Shown here piece after piece: positions 54,560 to 62,035 of a stretch of 64,000 bases of DNA. Both the position numbers and the translations under genes were made by a program. The notes under the pieces were generated by a model, which saw only the letters and a list, made by a program, of their open reading frames with translations, was not told where the DNA came from and made no database searches. Numbering within the stretch: the first letter of the stretch is position 1; each line of letters begins with the position of its first letter. This DNA is from a virus: IMG/VR virus record IMGVR_UViG_3300037485_001872, positions 62,001 through 126,000 of that record, one strand, 5' to 3'.

Positions 54560-55147
54560 TTATTTAACGTCTTTTTGTAAAATGAATAGTTCCCTCTTAG
54601 CTTCTGAAGATACTGTATCTGTAAACATTCTTATAGCATTTAATAATGTATCAAGTCCTTTCCATAAACCGTAGGCTACTGCTTGATTTGTAACCCAACT
54701 ATCATATACTCCACTCATACCTAATACGTCACGGAGTCCTGATAATGATTTTGTTTTAAAATCCTTTTGAAATTCTTCATTATCTTTTAAGTCTTTCATT
54801 GCATTTCCCCGTGCCAAGGTTTTACCTTCCTTATAATATAAATATAATTTACCAATCTCAAAAGAAAGCGCATCTGAACAATCCCTATATAGAAAATTAA
54901 GATTAGTTCTTATATTTGATAGCTCTTCATAACTTATTGGACTTTCTAATTCTCTGTAGGAATTAATTATTTCACCGTATTCCTTAGAATACCCATCCAT
55001 AATATCTTTTAGTTCAACTAATCTTAGATAGTTTGTTGTTAAATGTAAGCTTTCTAATACATTATTTAAAACCTTAATGGCTTCCTCTTTTGTTGTTGCG
55101 GCTACCATTGCTTCTACTAATGGTAATGATTTTTTATTACTACTCAT
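54560..55147 (-). CDS. Hypothetical helical virion-region protein, 195 aa
   Basis: An almost wholly helical protein (LVEAMVAATTKEEAIKVLNN ... TNYLRLVELKDIMDGYSKEY) with no catalytic motif. The C-terminal part contains SLSGLRDVLGMSGVYDSWVT, with a short amphipathic helix after it. Helical proteins of this size occur in crAss-like genomes between tail and fibre genes. It overlaps the homing endonuclease upstream by 8 nt, showing that the endonuclease was inserted at its 5' side. Confidence 0.6.
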   Translation of the reverse strand: MSSNKKSLPLVEAMVAATTKEEAIKVLNNVLESLHLTTNYLRLVELKDIMDGYSKEYGEIINSYRELESPISYEELSNIRTNLNFLYRDCSDALSFEIGKLYLYYKEGKTLARGNAMKDLKDNEEFQKDFKTKSLSGLRDVLGMSGVYDSWVTNQAVAYGLWKGLDTLLNAIRMFTDTVSSEAKRELFILQKDVK

Positions 55148-55802
55148 ATAAATATTTTAAATTAGTTTTATTATTATAAAGTCCATTTAAATAATCTCGT
55201 AATGTATTATGTGAAATATTAATATCTTTAGCAGCTTGAGTGACTGTGGGATATATAATACCTGTTACGGTATCTATAACCTTTCTTCCTATACCTTTTG
55301 AAATACTAACGGGTTCATATTGTTTATCTAATAATCTAAATGAAGTATTATTATTGTAATTGCCGTTTAGTTTTTTTGATAAGGATTTAATATTAAATAA
55401 ATTTATAACACTTTGTATAGTGGGGTATGTATTTCCTAACATTCTAATTCTTTGGTTTTCTAACTCTACATCTGATTTTATACGTCCTGATGTTCCTTCT
55501 CCTCCCATTGTTAAATTCACTAACGCTCCTACTCCTAAATTTCTTCTACCATAGTTATAAATTAAAAGTTTTTCTAAATCTAAAGCAGCGGTGTTTGATA
55601 AATTAAACTCATAAATTTCATATATAAATCCGTGTTTCTTTACTATATTTAACCAAAATATATTACGTTGTCCTTTATGTCTAGTTTTAGCTCTTTTAAA
55701 ATTATCAAAGTCTCCTAATCCACCAACCCCTACATAAAAAATCTCATTAGTATCTAATGTTTTATGAATATACACATAAGCTGTATTATTTTCTGGGGTC
55801 AT
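55140..55802 (-). CDS. GIY-YIG-type homing endonuclease, 220 aa
   Basis: Residues 8-28 (YVYIHKTLDTNEIFYVGVGG) take the GIY-YIG position with a diverged motif (VYI/YVG). A Glu in ALDLEKLLIYNYG near residue 72 fits the catalytic position, and a NUMOD1 domain closes the protein (VIDTVTGIIYPTVTQAAKDI). It is a selfish gene between the A1-like and 195-aa genes. It is the one gene on this arm that I saw ending in TAG. It resembles the other two GIY-YIG genes in domain plan but not closely in sequence. Confidence 0.8.
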   Translation of the reverse strand: MTPENNTAYVYIHKTLDTNEIFYVGVGGLGDFDNFKRAKTRHKGQRNIFWLNIVKKHGFIYEIYEFNLSNTAALDLEKLLIYNYGRRNLGVGALVNLTMGGEGTSGRIKSDVELENQRIRMLGNTYPTIQSVINLFNIKSLSKKLNGNYNNNTSFRLLDKQYEPVSISKGIGRKVIDTVTGIIYPTVTQAAKDINISHNTLRDYLNGLYNNKTNLKYLYE

Positions 55803-55815
55803 TTTTATTTATAAC

Positions 55816-57375
55816 TTAATCTAAAAAAGTTGTGAATTTATTATTAATAAAAATTAATTGTTGTGCTCGACCATTATCATGTAATATAACGTGGGCGTGT
55901 AACCAACTGCTGGCTCCTTTATTATATCCTGGACGTAAAATAGTGGATGTACCTACAGAGATTGCATTATCTCTTCTCATAGGTGTGTGAGAGTGACCTG
56001 TTATTACAGGGTAATTTAGCTTTCTATATTGTTCAAAAGAACCTCTACTACCATTACTTCCTAAATGCCCATGGACTCCTAATTCGTGAGAGGCTACTAT
56101 GAAGCTATCATTTTCTCCTAGTGTTATTATCTGATTACCAAACTCCTCCTCTAGTATATGTGCTATAAGTCCCTTTGGTGCATTACCTTCTAATAATACT
56201 TGAGCATACTTCATATAAACTAATGAGTTTGCAATATCTTTTCTCCAATCCTCGTTTATATACTTGGTCAACCATTCATTATGATTTGAATTTACAATTA
56301 CAGGATGGTATTTTAATTTATTTGCTACCCAGCGTTTCATTTCATTTAATTCCACTTCTATTAAATGATTACCCTCATCATACCTTTTAAATTGTGCTAT
56401 GGGGTCTTTTACCAAATGTCGGTTACACGAAATCCCATTAAAAATATCATGGAGTATTAAATAGTCAGGAGTGCAACAGTTTAATAAGTGTTCTGTTTCT
56501 AAATTAACTTCTTCATCAATTTCAGAAACGTGTACATCTCCCATAACAATTGCTGCACATTTATCTATCTTCCTAATTGCACCATTTTCCACTTCATAAA
56601 TTAAGTCTATAAAACTACCGTCTTCTGCTGCTTCACATTGTCTAATATAAAACTCCTCCTTACTATTTATCTCCACTATTACAAATCCATTTTTGTGATG
56701 GTTCTCTCCCTTCTTTCCTGCCTTTGAATCTGTATAGTTTGGAATGGAAACACTCCCTGTAGTTAGTATTATTTTTTTAGGGTGTCCCTCTAATACTGGA
56801 AGTGCCTGTAAATGGAGTTTTGGGTGGCCTATGACAGCACTTTTTGACCCGCTTATATCTTCCATACCTGAGAGTGGTAGAACTGCTGTAGGTTGTGTTT
56901 TTACGTCTGCTAAAATTGTTAGGTATTTATGGATGTCATGTCTGGCCGCATCTAAATATTCTTTAGTTTGTGGAGACCAATTCTCATGAATTTTTTCTTT
57001 GTAAACAGATGTTGGGTTTTTATACCGCAACGGAATCACTGAAAGTTCTGCTTTTAAAAATTCTTTATAAGCTAATAAATTATTCCAAAATTTTTGATGA
57101 AGAGGTGTCTCGTTCATCTCAGATGTGATTATATAAAAGGAGGAAGGATTTAACTTCCTAGTCTGTGCTATCTTAAAATCATCAGATTGTTCTGCTGTTT
57201 TTATATTAGAGGTTAACTTTTCTCTCTCTAATAACTTTGATATACTTCTTCTCACGGTATCTGAAAAAGGTATACCCCAGTGCTTGGCATACTCTTGACT
57301 AAACTCATTAATTGTGTTGTACTTTGGAAAATTTAAATTAACGTAGTTTTTTTGTTCTTCGGTGAATCTACTCAT
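55816..57375 (-). CDS. T5 A1-like metallophosphoesterase / DNA transfer nuclease, 519 aa
   Basis: Residues 1-55 look like a helix-turn-helix (SQEYAKHWGIPFSDTVRRSI). From about residue 150 a calcineurin-like fold is visible: GDVHVSEID near 277, LHDIFNGISCNRH near 309, SNHNEWLTKYI near 367, SHELGVHGHLGS and GHSHTP near 462, all the dimetal ligand motifs (GDxH, HD, NH, GHxH). Related proteins are the phage T5 A1 pre-early nuclease and other phage 'A1' proteins that degrade host DNA or assist DNA transfer. Here it stands among tail genes with its own promoter. Nuclease specificity is unknown. Confidence 0.75.
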   Translation of the reverse strand: MSRFTEEQKNYVNLNFPKYNTINEFSQEYAKHWGIPFSDTVRRSISKLLEREKLTSNIKTAEQSDDFKIAQTRKLNPSSFYIITSEMNETPLHQKFWNNLLAYKEFLKAELSVIPLRYKNPTSVYKEKIHENWSPQTKEYLDAARHDIHKYLTILADVKTQPTAVLPLSGMEDISGSKSAVIGHPKLHLQALPVLEGHPKKIILTTGSVSIPNYTDSKAGKKGENHHKNGFVIVEINSKEEFYIRQCEAAEDGSFIDLIYEVENGAIRKIDKCAAIVMGDVHVSEIDEEVNLETEHLLNCCTPDYLILHDIFNGISCNRHLVKDPIAQFKRYDEGNHLIEVELNEMKRWVANKLKYHPVIVNSNHNEWLTKYINEDWRKDIANSLVYMKYAQVLLEGNAPKGLIAHILEEEFGNQIITLGENDSFIVASHELGVHGHLGSNGSRGSFEQYRKLNYPVITGHSHTPMRRDNAISVGTSTILRPGYNKGASSWLHAHVILHDNGRAQQLIFINNKFTTFLD

Positions 57376-57393
57376 TGATTAACTTTGATGGTG

Positions 57394-57424
57394 CAAATAT
57401 ACATATAAAATTTGATATAACAAA
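57394..57424 (-). promoter_or_regulatory. Promoter for the A1-like gene
   Basis: On the minus strand, TTTG (57424-57421), a 19-bp spacer and TATATTTG (57401-57394) precede ATG 57375 by 18 nt. Confidence 0.88.
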
Positions 57425-57433
57425 ATTTATTTT

Positions 57434-57462
57434 AAAAACTAAGGGAGGCTATTACACCTCCC
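57434..57462 (-). terminator. Terminator after the 133-aa tail gene
   Basis: GGGAGG and CCTCCC pair around an 8-nt loop on the minus strand, followed by TTAGTTTTT. It lies just upstream of the promoter at 57394. Confidence 0.8.
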
Positions 57463-57509
57463 CATGCTAAAATTAGAGAAAAAAACCACTAAATACTCTA
57501 ATCAATGTT

Positions 57510-57911
57510 TTAATAAACTATCATTAAAACACCAGTTGCCGTTTGATAAAGTTGTCCTGCTGTAAGTCCCCCTACAATTGCAGCAGCATTGTTTGCATAA
57601 GTTCCACCTGTTGTTAAAATTGGTGTGTTTATTGTGGGAGATGTGAGTGTTTTATTTGTAGCTGTCTGTGTTCCTGTAAGGGTAAGATATGAAGCTTCAC
57701 GAGTATTAATAGCGGATATAGCTGCTGACTTAGCAACAAGTATTGCCACTAATTTTGTAAATGCTGACTCAAGAGATTCTCCATCTATAGTTGCTAAATA
57801 TTCATTGGCTTCCGTTGATACACAATTCCAATCTACATATCCACATTCGTCACATACTGATGTAGTGTTGTCCACGGTTGGAACAGTTACGTTATAACAG
57901 TTTTTTGTCAT
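57510..57911 (-). CDS. Small tail fibre-type protein, 133 aa
   Basis: The N-terminus has cysteines (NCYNVTV, VCDECGYVDWNC). The middle is a Thr/Ser/Ala-rich beta-helix-like stretch (LTLTGTQTATNKTLTSPTIN), and the end NNAAAIVGGLTAGQLYQTAT plus GVLMIVY is a motif found at the C-terminus of many small Bacteroidota phage tail proteins. The same ending occurs in the 384-aa fibre gene. It is probably a fibre or baseplate-like accessory, with the conserved end as a trimerisation or attachment element; this is inferred. Confidence 0.7.
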   Translation of the reverse strand: MTKNCYNVTVPTVDNTTSVCDECGYVDWNCVSTEANEYLATIDGESLESAFTKLVAILVAKSAAISAINTREASYLTLTGTQTATNKTLTSPTINTPILTTGGTYANNAAAIVGGLTAGQLYQTATGVLMIVY

Positions 57912-57923
57912 TTTTTGTTTGTT

Positions 57924-58862
57924 TTATATTAAAGTTCCCATTATTGGGAGGTTTTGTCTACTTGATATTGGATTGGCCATACTATACTGAGCCATTTTTG
58001 AGTCTACTATTGATTGATATTTTTCTTCGAAGAGGTGTTCTTTATTATAGGTTCTCTTATGACAAGTTGTACATAGTGTTATTCCATTATCCTCATCCAT
58101 AAATTTTTCTTCATTAATTCTTAGGGGTATTATATGATGTACTTCTAGTGGATTATCTCTGCTTCCACACTCTTGACAAATATAATTATCTCTTATTAAA
58201 ATTTGCTTTCTCCATTTATGTGTTATACCTCTTTTTCTTATTCTAAGAAGTCTTGCTTTCTCTGAATCATCATCTACATATTTATCTTTATTATAACATT
58301 CTCTACTACAAAACTTTCTAGTTTCCCATGCTTTTAGGCCATGGGAAGGATTTCGCTTAAATACTATATTACACTCCATACAGCTTTTCGTTTCAATAGT
58401 TTCTCTATCTAACCATCCTGGGTGATTTTCCTTACTTACCTTTTTACTGTGAGCTTCTCTTTCTTCTATTGTTTTAATCCTACCAAGATTATATTTATTT
58501 CCCTTTAAAACTTCATGTTTAGAACAGTCTAAACTACAGTATTTTCTAGTTTCCCAATATGCTTGTGTTTCCCCTGTTGTTTTTTGGTAACTTTTACCAC
58601 ATTTTATGCATTCTTTCTTTGGTAATGAATCTCTATTTACCCAATTATGATTTTTATCACCTCGTATAGCATCTCCTTGTTTCTTCTTTGACTCTTCTGT
58701 TCGTTTTTGTCCTGTAGTACTCTTATTTCCTATATGACCTATATCTGAGCACTCTGTAGAGCAATATTTCCTATTATCCCAATTACATAAACTAGCTTTA
58801 CTTTTTTTATGAAAAGGGTTTTTACAGTTGAGACACTCTTTTATGGGTTGTGATTTACACAT
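57924..58862 (-). CDS. HNH homing endonuclease with Cys-rich modules, 312 aa
   Basis: The start is ATG 58862, which shares a base with the upstream stop (TAATG); an in-frame ATG 24 nt earlier would lie inside the fibre gene. Three CxxC...CSxEC modules are repeated at residues about 10-35, 78-105 and 155-185 (ECLNCKNPF...KYCSTEC, ECIKCGKSY...KYCSLDC, SCMECNIVF...KFCSREC) and should bind zinc and DNA. The nuclease is CQECGSRDNPLEVHHIIPLR with NGITLCTTCHKRTYNK, a canonical HNH with Cys ligands. It is a free-standing selfish gene between two fibre genes that share a C-terminal motif. Confidence 0.88.
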   Translation of the reverse strand: MCKSQPIKECLNCKNPFHKKSKASLCNWDNRKYCSTECSDIGHIGNKSTTGQKRTEESKKKQGDAIRGDKNHNWVNRDSLPKKECIKCGKSYQKTTGETQAYWETRKYCSLDCSKHEVLKGNKYNLGRIKTIEEREAHSKKVSKENHPGWLDRETIETKSCMECNIVFKRNPSHGLKAWETRKFCSRECYNKDKYVDDDSEKARLLRIRKRGITHKWRKQILIRDNYICQECGSRDNPLEVHHIIPLRINEEKFMDEDNGITLCTTCHKRTYNKEHLFEEKYQSIVDSKMAQYSMANPISSRQNLPIMGTLI

Positions 58863-60016
58863 TAAATAACTATCATTACTTGACAATCTGAACCAGAAAC
58901 TTTTTTATATAAATCATTGGCTACTAGTCCTCCAGTAATGGCCGCAGCATTTGTTGCGAATGTTGGTAAAGCTGTACTCCAAGTTCCTTTTGTATTATTA
59001 TATTGTAATTTTATACTACCTGCTCCTGTGGCAAGGATAATAGAATTAGCTAAAGTGGCAGAAAGCCCTGTTACACCCGCTCCAATAATTGTATTATAAC
59101 TTCCTGTAGTTAATCCAGTACCTGACCCTGCACCTAAAATAGTATTAGAGGCTCCTGTAGTTATATTAATTCCGCTGTTATATCCAATTGCTGTGTTAGA
59201 AGCTCCTGTAGTATTGGCTGTTAAAGACCTGGCTCCAACTGCTGTATTATTATTTGCTGTTAGGTTTACTGATAGTGCATTATAGCCTATTGCGATGTTG
59301 AAGCTTCCACTAGTATTTAATGTTAATGCTGAATTACCTATTCCAACGTTCTGTGCTCCACTTAGGTTGTTATTCATTGAATAGTACCCACTAGCTACGT
59401 TTCCTGTTCCTGTTGTATTAGAGATTAAACTTCTAACACCATAAGCTACGTTTGTATCAATACCTCCTCCACCTAGTCCAACTGTAACCCCAATTCCGAG
59501 AGCACCGTTTACATAAATATCTTCTAGTGTGTAATCACCTGATTGGCGACTAAGTTCCAACGAACAGCATGAGGCTTCCGTTTGTATAGCACATACTTGA
59601 TTTATTAAAAGTTGAAGAGTTGATGAGAGTTTAGTTATAGGAATACCACAAGCATCTTCCAAGCATAAAAAGTTGATTCCCCAGGTTGTAATAACTAGGT
59701 CATTCGGAATATCTGTAGGAAGTGGGCATTTTAAAGCTGCCACCTCTCTGATTAAAGTTGTTATTGCTGTGGCCGCTGTTATTTCATTAGTAGCTGTAGT
59801 ATCTATATCAAAACATGTTGTTGCAAGAGTAGATACATCAATAGCTATTCTAATATCAGAAAGTTCAGAATATACTTCTGCATTTATTTCTGATTGTACA
59901 ACACAGCTTTCTGCATATAAGGTGCTCCAAGATGGAAAATCCATCTCTTCAAACACGCATGTTGAGTACATTTTTTTGCCTCCGCAGGTAGATTTTATTT
60001 TGTTTTGACAAGTCAT
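58862..60016 (-). CDS. Tail fibre with YadA-like head repeats, 384 aa
   Basis: Residues 180-345 are a run of about 14-residue repeats (GNVASGYYSMNNNLSG, AQNVGIGNSALTLN, SFNIAIGYNALSVN, NNTAVGARSLTANTTGASNT) like the YadA/trimeric autotransporter head, a left-handed parallel beta-roll typical of trimeric fibres. The N-terminal 100 residues are Cys-containing helical strands. The C-terminus FATNAAAITGGLVANDLYKK, then VMIVI, matches the ending of the 133-aa protein. Such repeats form receptor-binding tail fibres. The N-terminal CGGK resembles the small repeat protein at 44167. Confidence 0.78.
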   Translation of the reverse strand: MTCQNKIKSTCGGKKMYSTCVFEEMDFPSWSTLYAESCVVQSEINAEVYSELSDIRIAIDVSTLATTCFDIDTTATNEITAATAITTLIREVAALKCPLPTDIPNDLVITTWGINFLCLEDACGIPITKLSSTLQLLINQVCAIQTEASCCSLELSRQSGDYTLEDIYVNGALGIGVTVGLGGGGIDTNVAYGVRSLISNTTGTGNVASGYYSMNNNLSGAQNVGIGNSALTLNTSGSFNIAIGYNALSVNLTANNNTAVGARSLTANTTGASNTAIGYNSGINITTGASNTILGAGSGTGLTTGSYNTIIGAGVTGLSATLANSIILATGAGSIKLQYNNTKGTWSTALPTFATNAAAITGGLVANDLYKKVSGSDCQVMIVI

Positions 60017-60040
60017 TTTATATTATATTATTTAATTATA

Positions 60041-60712
60041 TTAAGCATAGATAAAATAACTTTTATTTTTTCTATAGCCTGTTAACCATGTTGATAGTGT
60101 AGTTTGTTTAATATTTAAAGATTCTGCGGCTAGTTTTATACTATCATAATAAATTCCTGTTTGAGTATTCAATATAATTTTTCTCATACCATTATTTTGA
60201 CTCATATTTCTACAACTTTCTTCAGAATGTTTATATCCTAAGCAATACTTTTTACCTATTCTTGCTTTACTCATTTTTTCTTTAGTTTTATTAGATAATT
60301 TAATACCTATTCTTGCTTTGCTCATATTTCTACAACGTTCTTCAGAAAACACTTTACCAGTAAGTAGTTTACTCATATTATCCTTCCATTCCTGTGGATG
60401 TTTAAATCCTAGTCTACTTTGTGCATGTCTACAAATATTAAACCAACCAAAATAATAATCTAAATAATGTTGCTCTCTAATAATTAGTTTAGTAACATCG
60501 TCTACTAGCTCAACTATATCAAATACTAAATCTTGTTCTCCATATTTATTAAAATGATTCTGTAGAAAATTATTACTATGTTTATTATTCCTTAAATACC
60601 AAATATGGTTATCTTTTCTGCCATATAAATTTACTGTACTTCCATAATACCACTTTTCAGGATGAATAATTGAAGAAATACGATATATACAACTTATCTT
60701 TTCCCTCCCCAT
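60041..60712 (-). CDS. GIY-YIG homing endonuclease with NUMOD3 repeats, 223 aa
   Basis: The GIY-YIG core is CIYRISSIIHPEKWYYGSTV (residues 8-27), with a catalytic Glu at IIREQHYLDYYFGW near residue 77. It is followed by repeated NUMOD3 segments (DNMSKLLTGKVFSEERCRNM, SKARIGIKLSN, KTKEKMSKARIGKKYC) and a NUMOD1 domain (ILNTQTGIYYDSIKLAAESL). It starts in the stop of the 81-aa gene (TAATG) and precedes the YadA-like fibre gene. Confidence 0.88.
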   Translation of the reverse strand: MGREKISCIYRISSIIHPEKWYYGSTVNLYGRKDNHIWYLRNNKHSNNFLQNHFNKYGEQDLVFDIVELVDDVTKLIIREQHYLDYYFGWFNICRHAQSRLGFKHPQEWKDNMSKLLTGKVFSEERCRNMSKARIGIKLSNKTKEKMSKARIGKKYCLGYKHSEESCRNMSQNNGMRKIILNTQTGIYYDSIKLAAESLNIKQTTLSTWLTGYRKNKSYFIYA

Positions 60713-60957
60713 TAGTATAAATTTAATATTTTATTTAAAGTTTCTTTTACATCCTCTATTCTACAAGAGGTATGACATTCATTATTTTGTATTATTCTGT
60801 TCAACCATTTTATATCATCTACATCATCTATATTTGGTTTCTTACCCACTTGAAATCTAGCATTCATAATATATCTATCCCCAAGGCATATTAGTGCTGC
60901 ATCAGATTTTTCACTTAATCCAGTTGCTGTTGTATATTCAATTGTATACGCACTCAT
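60712..60957 (-). CDS. Hypothetical protein, 81 aa
   Basis: A small protein (MSAYTIEYTTATGLSEKSDA...) with a beta-rich start and a C-terminal helix (EDVKETLNKILNLY), and two Cys (NECHTSCR). The function is unknown. It is coupled to both neighbours (TAATG overlaps) in the tail-gene operon. Confidence 0.65.
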   Translation of the reverse strand: MSAYTIEYTTATGLSEKSDAALICLGDRYIMNARFQVGKKPNIDDVDDIKWLNRIIQNNECHTSCRIEDVKETLNKILNLY

Positions 60958-61493
60958 TAAAAGCAGTTATTACATTTTTTTACTTCTTCTATTAAGTCTT
61001 GCGCTTTGCAAAATAGTTCCTGAGCTGTAGCAAAATTGTTTGCCCGAAGGTTAGCTTCTGAACAACTAATTAACATTTCAATTTCCTTTATTCTGCGCCA
61101 CTTATCCTCATTAATCCTATCACATTCCAACTTCATATCAATTTTTAGAATATCTAGTTCTAGATTAAATTGAGCTGTTTGTAGAAATGTTTTTTCACAA
61201 TAAAAGGTATCGGGGCTTGCCTTCACTTTAAAGATGTAAATACCATCTGGTAAATACTCATGAGCTGGTTCACAGCAATCCTCACAATTGAGATTTAAAT
61301 TAGCTGTTGTAAAAATATTAACTTTTTGCTTTCCCCAATAATGTGTAATAGGTGTAGATGCCCCAGGAGTTGTAATTTCTACAATAGAGGGTTTGTTTAA
61401 TGCTACCCCCCATTCTGAAGTGTCAACTACAGCAATTATACGTGGGTCTTCAACTTTCTGAAAGAAAAAAGAAATATCTATGTTATGGCTCAT
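60957..61493 (-). CDS. Hypothetical tail-region protein, 178 aa
   Basis: Residues 1-110 form a beta-sandwich-like domain (IVEITTPGASTPITHYWGKQ, CEDCCEPAHEYLPDGIYIFK) with Cys pairs. The last 65 residues are a helical pair (RRIKEIEMLISCSEANLRAN, TAQELFCKAQDLIEEVKKCN). Proteins of this build occur beside fibre genes in Bacteroidota phages, where they seem to be adaptors; the function is not established. It overlaps both neighbours by a few bases. Confidence 0.65.
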   Translation of the reverse strand: MSHNIDISFFFQKVEDPRIIAVVDTSEWGVALNKPSIVEITTPGASTPITHYWGKQKVNIFTTANLNLNCEDCCEPAHEYLPDGIYIFKVKASPDTFYCEKTFLQTAQFNLELDILKIDMKLECDRINEDKWRRIKEIEMLISCSEANLRANNFATAQELFCKAQDLIEEVKKCNNCF

Positions 61494-62035
61494 TTTGTAC
61501 GTTTTTGAAATAAAGCATAGTTTACACTTACTTTAAATGCAGATTTATCAGGAGAATTTCCACCAAATCTTTCATTAAATTTTATAAAATATAAATATTC
61601 TACCGTCACTGAAACTTTATTATCCTTAAATGGATGTGTAGTAATAAATAATGCAAAAGGACTATTGTACCCTTCATTATTTTTTGCTATTATTGAATCT
61701 GTAGGTCTTGGTAAAAATGCATTTAAATACATAAAATATGTGCCCACCTCTAGTTTTTTATTTATGTGATTTGAAATTCCCATTTGTAAAATAAAAAAAC
61801 TGTTTTTAGCAATTATTGGACTTAACCAAACCACAGGTCTTAAAACAATATCTAAATTCGTTCTAGTTATTGGAACTCTTCTTTCCCCTACTATTGATAA
61901 GTATGGAGATTTATAACATGTTATTGCCACACCCTCTATATAAATATTATCAGAATGAGGAATAGCACTATCTCTTTGAGATGTTGCTAGTAGAGTTGTA
62001 AATAAAAATAGACAAAATAAGATTATTTTTTTCAT
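61490..62035 (-). CDS. Secreted or outer-membrane-type protein, 181 aa
   Basis: The true start is ATG 62035, sharing a base with the fibre stop (TAATG); the frame extends upstream to 62101, but only through fibre coding sequence. It has a typical signal peptide (MKKIILFCLFLFTTLLATSQ). The mature part alternates hydrophobic and polar residues (LDIVLRPVVWLSPIIAKNSF, KVSVTVEYLYFIKFNERFGG), suggesting an outer-membrane beta-barrel or an OmpA-like lipid-facing protein. It may aid lysis or alter the host surface. No lipobox is present. The location among fibre genes is unusual. Confidence 0.65.
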   Translation of the reverse strand: MKKIILFCLFLFTTLLATSQRDSAIPHSDNIYIEGVAITCYKSPYLSIVGERRVPITRTNLDIVLRPVVWLSPIIAKNSFFILQMGISNHINKKLEVGTYFMYLNAFLPRPTDSIIAKNNEGYNSPFALFITTHPFKDNKVSVTVEYLYFIKFNERFGGNSPDKSAFKVSVNYALFQKRTK

